A stretch of DNA of 13,317 nt from Bacteroidota bacterium. GTDB taxonomy: Bacteria > Bacteroidota > Bacteroidia > Bacteroidales > Cfx3-03. The stretch is from the NCBI GenBank assembly GCA_030706265.1, contig JAUZOX010000032.1, positions 1 through 13,317 of the forward strand, written 5' to 3'. Under the pieces are notes generated by a model. That model searched no databases, had not been told where the DNA came from, and saw only the letters and a program-made list of their open reading frames with translations. The position numbers and the translations under genes were made by a program. The stretch's first letter is position 1; the number at the start of each line of letters is the position of its first letter. Shown here piece by piece: positions 7,858 to 13,317 of this stretch.

Positions 7858-7976
7858 GGTTGATTGCAATATCCTTTCAATCATTATACCTGTTAATCAG
7901 TTGCCCTATTTTCTAATAATGGGAGTTATTGATGGAGGCGAATCAAGTGACAACCTCTATTTGTAAGGCAGTATGA

Positions 7977-9191
7977 CTAAACAAATTTAAAATCAACTTT
8001 ATATATATATGGTAGAATAAAAAGCATTAAAAACATAGGATAATTTAAAAATTGTTCTCCCTGAAGTAAAATCAAAACAATAATTAACACACACCAGGAA
8101 ACCACATTTGATTGTGAAATCGTACGAGAGGCTTTATATACACAAAACATCCAAAATAAAAAGAAAGGGATACCCCAATAAACCAAAAAGTTTGACATGC
8201 CATTTCCATGTCCGATATCCGTGTTAATCCATGGATGAAAACGATAACGGGTTTTGGCATCAAGTCCATTCCCCGTAAATGGCTGTGATTTGATATACTG
8301 CAGATCCATGGTCATTGCACCAAACCGTGTATTCGAAATATCACTCTTGCTCAACTCTCTGGATTCCTGGTATTGCTGGATTATCTTCTCCTGCATAAAA
8401 TCCAGTTTTGAGTAGCCCAAATAAATAACCAAAAAGGTTAATGGCACAATAATTATTTTAGCAATTCCATAATTTTGAAACACATAAATATTTAAAATAA
8501 ACAGTAATGCTAAAAATCCAGTCGTGGACATTGCCGTAATAATCCCCAAGGTAATCCAGAAGACTTCCCTTTTAAAATTGCCGATCTGGAACCTGCCATT
8601 TTTCAATGCGACAAAAGCCAATGCCAATATAAGATATCCTGAAAATGCGCCGGCTTCCCAGAACATTCCTGCATTTCTAACTGCCATATAACTCGACAAC
8701 CCCTCCCCTACAGGATAAGATGTGTAAAAGAAAAAAGTCTTAAGGTCATTAAAGGTTATACTCTTTCCGTAACACCCAAAGTGATTAATTAACCAAAAAG
8801 GCAAACTGGCAACGACTAAAAAAGCCATCACCTTAATATAGGCTTCCAGAATATCAATCTTTTTATCCATATAATACAGCAATGTAAACAATCCTAAAAG
8901 TACTTTAAGGATGAGCGCCATCACCCCCGGATAACTCACAAAGCCGAGCAAAATATGTTGAAACACGACCAGCGTTATTATACACCCTACAACAACCCAA
9001 AAAATGGTCAACATTCTTTCGGGAACCTTAAGCCCAAGAACATATCGCACATATAACACAAAACCGAAGGTATAAATCACTAAAAGCATCTTTGAATAAC
9101 CTTCGGATGCTATCAACGGATTTCCACTAAAACACAATAGCAGAAATAAGGGAAGATATTCCTTTAAACTAATTTGACGATCTTGATTCAT
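7977..9191 (-). CDS. Wzy/O-antigen-ligase-like polytopic membrane protein (probable repeat-unit polymerase)
   Basis: This 404-residue protein is mostly hydrophobic, with about ten to eleven predicted transmembrane segments (roughly residues 12-29, 35-53, 60-82, 84-106, 118-137, 175-196, 210-237, 242-259, 325-343, 352-369 and 372-395). A large hydrophilic loop lies at about 260-322, the pattern of Wzy polymerases and O-antigen ligases. Weakly conserved landmarks include RNAGMFWEAGAFSGYL (162-177), the MSTTGFLALLF segment (221-231), and TRFGAMTMDLQYIKSQPFTGNGL (278-300) with the basic and glycine residues usual in the large periplasmic loop. In a Wzx/Wzy pathway it would join lipid-linked repeat units at the periplasmic face of the inner membrane. 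It is the first leftward gene, directly across the intergenic region from the export genes. Ligase rather than polymerase activity cannot be excluded. Confidence 0.75.
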   Translation of the reverse strand: MNQDRQISLKEYLPLFLLLCFSGNPLIASEGYSKMLLVIYTFGFVLYVRYVLGLKVPERMLTIFWVVVGCIITLVVFQHILLGFVSYPGVMALILKVLLGLFTLLYYMDKKIDILEAYIKVMAFLVVASLPFWLINHFGCYGKSITFNDLKTFFFYTSYPVGEGLSSYMAVRNAGMFWEAGAFSGYLILALAFVALKNGRFQIGNFKREVFWITLGIITAMSTTGFLALLFILNIYVFQNYGIAKIIIVPLTFLVIYLGYSKLDFMQEKIIQQYQESRELSKSDISNTRFGAMTMDLQYIKSQPFTGNGLDAKTRYRFHPWINTDIGHGNGMSNFLVYWGIPFFLFWMFCVYKASRTISQSNVVSWCVLIIVLILLQGEQFLNYPMFLMLFILPYIYKVDFKFV

Positions 9192-9910
9192 TGTATATAT
9201 TATAAATTTTAAAACACATACATATATAATTTTTTAATTTTTATATTTTTATATTTATGATATATATATTCTTTACTGTTTTATATAAATTTTAATTATC
9301 AATAAGAATGTGTTGCCAAATAAATTTCAACACATTATTTTATAATATTGATTTTCAAATAAATATAATTGCAGATTAATAGAGGAAATTCGGATTTTCA
9401 GTTTACATACCACATAGCGATGCCCCTTCAGTCACATTAGATCATATGATGACGCACCCATTCTCACTCTTGTAATTAAATGATCGTATTAAAAAATATC
9501 GTTACGGATATACGATTTGACAAAAATATTGGCGAATTTACTTTACCCTCAATTCCCCCCCTTCAATGATAAAAAATGTTATTGAGGCGTGGTTCTTTAT
9601 ATATTCAAAACAATCCTCATTGGGTTTTTGTTTTATAAATGAATCATTCCCAATCTCGTATTCATTGGGAAACAGATGAACAGGAAACAGTTAGACCGAC
9701 ATTTAGAAATTCAGTAATATATCATTAATATAATTTTTATATATATTATTAAGTCGACTATTAATGTAATCGATAAGATTGTCGTTTGTTCCTGATCTCA
9801 GATTAAATCGGTACGCCTTCCCTAATGCATAACTTGTAATTCCAGAACCTTTTTAAGGTCTACTTTGTTAATTATACATGTTACTAGTATATAATCAAAA
9901 TAAGACTGAT
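9192..9910. promoter_or_regulatory. Divergent intergenic regulatory region (about 700 bp, no recognised gene)
   Basis: This gene-free stretch separates the leftward glycosyltransferase cluster from the rightward export genes, so promoters for both should lie here. The part nearest the Wzy-like gene (about 9195-9300) is almost pure A+T with TATA runs. A 10-bp palindrome ATCATATGAT is at 9441-9450, and ATCGTAT (9483-9489) and ATACGAT (9510-9516) form a spaced inverted repeat. A match to TAnnTTTG exists on the minus strand (TATTTTTG, 9528-9521), and a near match TACTTTG (9861-9867) lies just before the export gene. Neither has a TTTG at the proper -33 distance. No protein, tRNA or known riboswitch is recognised. 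The length suggests long 5' leaders or several regulator sites. Confidence 0.6.
9607..9671 (+). promoter_or_regulatory. Clustered stem-loops with alternative pairing in the export-gene leader
   Basis: TTCCCAAT (9647-9654) pairs perfectly with ATTGGGAA (9664-9671) over a 9-nt loop. The CCCAAT of that stem can instead pair with ATTGGG at 9619-9624. That upstream segment also takes part in a third hairpin, in which AAAACAATCC (9607-9616) pairs with GGG (9622-9624) and TTGTTTT (9628-9634) around a TTT bulge. The pairings are mutually exclusive, as in attenuators. Whether this stretch is transcribed is unknown. Confidence 0.3.
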
Positions 9911-10717
9911 ATGGCAAAATCAACACTAAAACATCTTTTATTCCCTATTTTGATAGTATTCTCAGTTTTTATCGCGTCATGTATTAGTCAGAAAAAGGTC
10001 AGTTATTTTCAGCCAACCGATAAAATAAACGACACCGTGTCGAGTGATGTTATTTTAAAATATACTCACCGATTAAGAGCCGGTGATATTATCAATGTTG
10101 GCGTCAGCAGTATCAGTCCTGAAGCAAACACGATGTTTAATCCCTATTCCATTTTGCAACAATTTTCCTATCAAAATACTCAAGCCAATAACCTTTCACC
10201 TGCAATCGGCTATATGATAGATGATGAAGGTGCAATATCCATACCTATGGTTGGAAAAATTATTGTTGCCGGTCTCAATACAAAAGAAGCGAGTGATCTG
10301 ATTGTTCAGAAGCTCGAAAAATACCTGATCAACCCAACTGTCAACGTACGCATACTCAATTACAGCGTTTCTGTATTGGGAGAGGTGGCCAGGCCTTCTG
10401 TATACAACATACCCAATGAAAGAGTTACTCTCCCTGAAGTATTGAGCCTTGCAGGTGATCTTACCATCTATGCAAATCGCAATAATGTCCTCATCATCAG
10501 GGAAAAGAATGGGAAACGGGAATTTGCCAGGGTCGATTTAACTAAAAGGGATGTTTTTAATTCTCCTTTTTATTATTTACAACCGAATGACGTAATCTAT
10601 GTGGAACCGGGAGTAGGAAAAACGACCTCCACCGACAGAACAGTTTTATTAGCGCCCACAATACTAAGTGGTCTTTCTCTTATTACTGTGATCCTAACCT
10701 ACATCAAATTTAAATAA
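9911..10717 (+). CDS. wza: Wza-like polysaccharide export outer-membrane lipoprotein
   Basis: This is the predicted outer-membrane export channel subunit for the polysaccharide, working with the Wzc-like protein downstream. From the ATG at 9911 it has 268 residues. A lipoprotein signal peptide follows: MAKSTLKHLL, a hydrophobic core, and the lipobox IASC with the lipidated Cys at residue 24. The Poly_export domain covers about residues 49-140 (HRLRAGDIINVGV, and GYMIDDEGAISIPMVGKI around 100-117). An SLBB-type domain starts at about 144 (VLGEVARPSVYNIPNERVTL) and ends with YLQPNDVIYVEPG (222-234). A C-terminal hydrophobic helix (about 244-265) matches the outer-membrane-spanning helix of Wza. 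It is shorter than E. coli Wza, as usual in Bacteroidota. An in-frame ATG at 9878 would add 11 non-signal-like residues and lies just after a promoter-like TACTTTG, so 9911 is preferred. Confidence 0.92.
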   Translation: MAKSTLKHLLFPILIVFSVFIASCISQKKVSYFQPTDKINDTVSSDVILKYTHRLRAGDIINVGVSSISPEANTMFNPYSILQQFSYQNTQANNLSPAIGYMIDDEGAISIPMVGKIIVAGLNTKEASDLIVQKLEKYLINPTVNVRILNYSVSVLGEVARPSVYNIPNERVTLPEVLSLAGDLTIYANRNNVLIIREKNGKREFARVDLTKRDVFNSPFYYLQPNDVIYVEPGVGKTTSTDRTVLLAPTILSGLSLITVILTYIKFK

Positions 10718-10778
10718 TTCAGTCCGGCAAAATCTGCATCGCAGACTTTCTTATTAACGTCTTAAATGAAATCGAATA

Positions 10779-13055
10779 ATGTATAAGGAACATTCAGGCC
10801 CCGATACTTTAAAAGTGGAGAAGAGTGAGAAAAGCATCAAAGAAATGGTGCTCCGATATCTTCCCCAGTGGAAATGGTTTTTGCTTTCATTAATAATTGC
10901 CTTAGGCCTGGCTTTTCTCTATTTAAAAATGCAAACGCCCCAGTATAAGATACAGTGTAGTATTCTGATTAAAGATGACAAAAAAGGAGCTGGGCAGGAT
11001 GATCTAATGCAGCAGCTCAATCTATTTCCCTCAAATAAATTAGTGGATAACGAAATTGAAATATTAAAGTCATTTATCCTGATGGAAAAGGTGGTGACAG
11101 GATTAAATCTGAATGTCTCCTATTATGTCAAAAGCCTTTTCAGGGACAAAGAACTTTATACGGAGAGTCCGGTTGTCTTACAATTGATACGACCAAGCTC
11201 ATTGATTTATTCGGAACCATTGGAAATAACCATATTAAGCAAAGGAGTAGTAAGAATGAACGGCCAATATTTTCAAATGGATATGCCTGTTGAGACTCCA
11301 TATGGATTATTGATAATGCGTTCATCACACAAATTCAGCAAGATAAAAGAACTGATCATAAAGGTACAGCATCCTGATGGTTTAATTGAATCGTTGATTG
11401 GGAAACTTACAATAAGCCCAAGCAGTAAAATGTCTACGGTATTAATGATGAGTATTGTTGATCCTATACCGCAAAAGGGATGTGATATTCTCAACAAATT
11501 GATCGAATATTATAATCTTGCAGGCATTGAGGATAAGAATAAAGTTGCAGCCAGCACCTTAGTGTTCATTGAAGATCGTTTAAAGCTGATTTCAAAAGAA
11601 CTGGGAGACGCTGAAAAAACGGTAGAAGATTTCAAAGTTGGATCAAATATCACAGACATCAATGCAGAATCAAATCTTTTCCTTAACAGTGTGCGTCAGA
11701 ACGATGTAGAATTGAACCAGGTTAAAATTCAACAACAGGTATTAAACGAAATCAGCCAATACGTACGAACAAAAGGAAACAGCTCGGGTACTGTGCCTGC
11801 AACCCTGGGAATCAGCGACCCGGTACTCCTCTCCCTCATAAATCAATTAGTTGAATGGGAGGGTAAACGGATGAACCTGGTTAAACTGGTTAAGCCAGAT
11901 AATCCCATGTTGTTGTCAATCGATGAACAAATATCATCTCTTCGTAAGGGTATCATTGATAATATCGAATCCATGCAACGGAATTTAGCCATTACCCGTC
12001 AACTGCTGGAAAATCGTAATCAAAAGATGGAAGGGATGTTAAAAACCATACCCGGGAAAGAACGCCAACTTGTTGACATAAGCAGACAGCAATCGATAAA
12101 AAACAGTCTTTACATCTATCTTTTACAAAAACGCGAAGAGACAGCCCTCTCGTATTCCTCAGCCGTATCTGACAATCGTACTGTAGATGCACCACGTGTA
12201 AGCAGTGGCCCTGTATCACCAATTCCAAAGCTCATTTATCTGATTTTCACCATTGTGGGTTTAGCTATACCCTTCAGTACGATAAGCATCATCGATCTGC
12301 TCAACGACAAAATTAAAACCCACAAGGATATCAGTGATGTTACCGCAACCACATTATTAGGGGAAACCTCCCATGTCAGCTCCAATGAACCTTTGTTAGT
12401 CACAAAAATGGGGCGTTCAGTTTTTGCCGAACAAATTAGAATATTGCGTACCAATTTGGCTTATCTTTCTCCAGGATCTAATCTACAAACGATCCTCTTC
12501 ACTTCGAGTATTAGCGGCGAGGGCAAATCACTCCTCGCGCTTAATTTGGGAGCAAGTCTGGCAATGATGGACAAGAAAACAGTAATACTTGAATTTGATT
12601 TGCGGAAACCAAAGCTAAAGATGTTATTAAACATACAAAACACAAAAGGGATTAGTAATTTCTTGATCGGACATGTTGAGTTAGACAAGGCCATCTTGCC
12701 AATTAAAGACCAACCCAATCTAAGCATTATCACAAGTGGCTCTATTCCTCCCAATCCGGTAGAATTAATGGCAAACGGAAAACTTAAAGAGCTTTTTTTT
12801 GGATTGAGAGAGCGATTTGACTATATCATCATTGATGCTCCACCTATTGGAATTGTAACCGATGCACAGCTACTCGAAGAATATTCAGATGCCACGCTGT
12901 ATATTTTAAGATGCAACTATACACCCAAAAGCTATCTGCATTTTATTGACTCATTAAATCGGGAAAAGAAATTAAAGCATATGAATTTGATTTTTAATGA
13001 TGTAAAAGAAGAAGGACGTTATGGCTATGGCTATGGCTACACGGAAAAGAGCTAA
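10779..13055 (+). CDS. wzc: Wzc-like polysaccharide co-polymerase with BY-type tyrosine kinase domain
   Basis: This 758-residue inner-membrane protein controls chain length and export and autophosphorylates on tyrosine. The N-terminal Wzz domain has TM1 at about 33-50. A long periplasmic region follows, with helical segments (about 255-440) and VKPDNPMLLSIDEQI (371-385), like the conserved GNVR/tail region. A proline-rich PVSPIP (478-483) precedes TM2 (about 484-506). The cytoplasmic kinase has Walker A SSISGEGKS (576-584), Walker A' VILEFDLRKP (602-611), GSIPPNPVELM (654-664) and Walker B YIIIDAPP (682-689). The C-terminus RYGYGYGY (747-754) is the autophosphorylated Tyr cluster, here four tyrosines alternating with glycine. 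Domain order and length match fused Wzc proteins, unlike the split pairs of Firmicutes. It lies 61 bp after the export gene, presumably in the same transcript. No cognate phosphatase is visible in the window. Confidence 0.95.
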   Translation: MYKEHSGPDTLKVEKSEKSIKEMVLRYLPQWKWFLLSLIIALGLAFLYLKMQTPQYKIQCSILIKDDKKGAGQDDLMQQLNLFPSNKLVDNEIEILKSFILMEKVVTGLNLNVSYYVKSLFRDKELYTESPVVLQLIRPSSLIYSEPLEITILSKGVVRMNGQYFQMDMPVETPYGLLIMRSSHKFSKIKELIIKVQHPDGLIESLIGKLTISPSSKMSTVLMMSIVDPIPQKGCDILNKLIEYYNLAGIEDKNKVAASTLVFIEDRLKLISKELGDAEKTVEDFKVGSNITDINAESNLFLNSVRQNDVELNQVKIQQQVLNEISQYVRTKGNSSGTVPATLGISDPVLLSLINQLVEWEGKRMNLVKLVKPDNPMLLSIDEQISSLRKGIIDNIESMQRNLAITRQLLENRNQKMEGMLKTIPGKERQLVDISRQQSIKNSLYIYLLQKREETALSYSSAVSDNRTVDAPRVSSGPVSPIPKLIYLIFTIVGLAIPFSTISIIDLLNDKIKTHKDISDVTATTLLGETSHVSSNEPLLVTKMGRSVFAEQIRILRTNLAYLSPGSNLQTILFTSSISGEGKSLLALNLGASLAMMDKKTVILEFDLRKPKLKMLLNIQNTKGISNFLIGHVELDKAILPIKDQPNLSIITSGSIPPNPVELMANGKLKELFFGLRERFDYIIIDAPPIGIVTDAQLLEEYSDATLYILRCNYTPKSYLHFIDSLNREKKLKHMNLIFNDVKEEGRYGYGYGYTEKS
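13020..13037 (+). repeat. Hexanucleotide tandem repeat (TATGGC)x3 in the wzc tyrosine tail
   Basis: Three exact TATGGC units encode Tyr-Gly three times and are followed by TAC for the fourth Tyr. Because the unit is two codons, gain or loss of a unit by slippage would change tyrosine number without shifting frame. Confidence 0.85.
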
Positions 13056-13093
13056 ATAAGGCCAGCCACAAATTATTTAAACAGATTTTAAAA

Positions 13094-13123
13094 AAGTTAA
13101 GCAGAAGTTAAGAAATAGTTGCC
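13094..13123. promoter_or_regulatory. Phased 11-bp direct repeats (possible regulator binding site)
   Basis: AAGTTAAG occurs at 13094-13101 and again at 13105-13112, exactly 11 bp apart. A degenerate third copy (AGTTGCC, 13117-13123) keeps the same period. An 11-bp direct-repeat period is the layout of Pho-box-like sites bound by OmpR/PhoB-type response regulators on one face of the helix. The site lies between the wzc stop and the terminator, about 90-115 bp before the radical SAM gene. No regulator is encoded here, so the role is inference. Confidence 0.3.
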
Positions 13124-13163
13124 AAAGCTTTCACATAAGGGCTATAGGATATAAATTCACTTT

Positions 13164-13194
13164 AAAAGGCGGTCACAAAGGACTGCTTTTTTTT
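13164..13194 (+). terminator. Rho-independent terminator after wzc
   Basis: AAAAGGCGGTC (13164-13174) pairs with GACTGCTTTTT (13181-13191) over a 6-nt loop ACAAAG, giving 11 pairs of which two are G-U, and the 3' arm runs into eight T's (13187-13194). It lies 109 bp after the wzc stop and marks the end of the rightward export transcript. On the minus strand there is no matching T tract after the stem beyond the AAAA arm, so it looks mostly one-directional. Confidence 0.85.
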
Positions 13195-13198
13195 AGTT

Positions 13199-13206
13199 TA
13201 CCTTTG
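13199..13206 (+). promoter_or_regulatory. Bacteroidota -7 promoter element (TACCTTTG)
   Basis: TACCTTTG is an exact match to the Bacteroidota -7 consensus TAnnTTTG and ends four bases before the ATG at 13211. A TTTG -33 box at the usual distance is not seen; the terminator occupies that stretch. Transcription would start at or next to the start codon, giving a nearly leaderless mRNA, which agrees with the lack of a Shine-Dalgarno sequence. Confidence 0.55.
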
Positions 13207-13210
13207 TATC

Positions 13211-13317
13211 ATGAATGAACAGATTTTTCCCTGGAGACATAAACGGAGATATAATTCTTATTCCGAATACTTTAAGCAATCATTCGGTGAGCGTGTTCAG
13301 AAAGTTGCAATCGATGC
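13211..13317 (+). CDS. YhcC/TIGR01212-type radical SAM protein, N-terminal fragment (runs off the right edge)
   Basis: The reading frame from the ATG at 13211 stays open to the window end (35 codons). It contains RRYNSYSEYFKQSFGERVQK followed by VAID, the characteristic N-terminus of YhcC-like (TIGR01212) radical SAM proteins, which normally continues into the Cys-rich SAM cluster motif (CPNRDG...) just beyond the edge. The Cys motif is not in view, so the assignment rests on N-terminal similarity. YhcC-type proteins have no firmly known substrate; a role in RNA or metabolite modification has been suggested for relatives. It has its own promoter-like element and is separated from wzc by a terminator, so it is most likely a housekeeping neighbour at the edge of the polysaccharide locus. 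Confidence 0.7.
   Translation, partial: MNEQIFPWRHKRRYNSYSEYFKQSFGERVQKVAID

Noticed and set aside
9480..9569. 29-codon plus-strand frame starting MIVLKNIVTDIRFDK in the intergenic region
   Set aside because: No ribosome binding site, no family resemblance, and such short frames are expected by chance in 700 bp.
9676..9717. 13-codon frame MNRKQLDRHLEIQ right after the 9647-9671 hairpin
   Set aside because: A leader peptide was considered, but it has no run of regulatory codons and no start signal, so I do not claim it.
9192..9877. Invertible (phase-variable) promoter like those of Bacteroides capsule loci
   Set aside because: The inverted repeats found are only 7-8 bp and 9-20 bp apart; none flanks a promoter-sized segment, and no invertase gene is present.
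1..13317. Mobile elements, CRISPR, tRNA or rRNA
   Set aside because: No transposase or integrase frame, no terminal inverted repeats with target duplications, no regularly spaced repeats and no tRNA-like or rRNA-like sequence were seen.

Overview
The window is an exopolysaccharide or capsule biosynthesis locus from a member of the Bacteroidota. Four things point there. The DNA is AT-rich and the genes lack convincing Shine-Dalgarno sequences. A match to the Bacteroidota -7 element (TAnnTTTG) lies four bases before the start codon at 13211. The export protein is a short Wza-like lipoprotein. The co-polymerase and tyrosine kinase are fused in one polypeptide ending in a Tyr-Gly tail, the Wzc arrangement found in this phylum. 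I cannot name a genus.

Layout: a gene-free, very AT-rich region (about 9192-9910) separates two divergent transcription units. Leftwards (minus strand), in transcription order, are: a multi-spanning Wzy/O-antigen-ligase-like membrane protein (7977-9191), a GT2 glycosyltransferase, a ChbG/YdjC-type carbohydrate deacetylase, four GT4 glycosyltransferases, a WecG/TagA/CpsF (GT26) glycosyltransferase, and the first 20 codons of GDP-mannose 4,6-dehydratase (gmd), which runs off the left edge. Rightwards (plus strand) are a Wza-like export lipoprotein (9911-10717) and a 758-residue Wzc-like chain-length regulator with a BY-kinase domain (10779-13055). A clear intrinsic terminator follows at 13164-13194. 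The 5' end of an unrelated gene, a YhcC/TIGR01212-type radical SAM protein, starts at 13211 and runs off the right edge.

How the genes fit together (inference): Gmd makes GDP-4-keto-6-deoxymannose, the branch point to GDP-fucose, GDP-rhamnose and related sugars. The six glycosyltransferases build a repeat unit on a lipid carrier in the cytoplasm, and the ChbG-like enzyme may N-deacetylate an amino sugar of that unit. The Wzy-like protein polymerises units on the periplasmic side, and the Wzc-like kinase and Wza-like lipoprotein control length and export. No Wzx flippase and no membrane phosphoglycosyltransferase initiator are present here. If this is a complete Wzx/Wzy system they should lie beyond gmd or elsewhere.

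I see no tRNA, rRNA, CRISPR array, insertion sequence or phage gene. No gene family here looks new. The less ordinary signals are a tandem repeat that overlaps a glycosyltransferase stop codon (4829-4895), mutually exclusive hairpins in the export-gene leader (9607-9671), a phased direct repeat downstream of wzc (13094-13123), and a hexanucleotide repeat encoding the kinase tyrosine tail.
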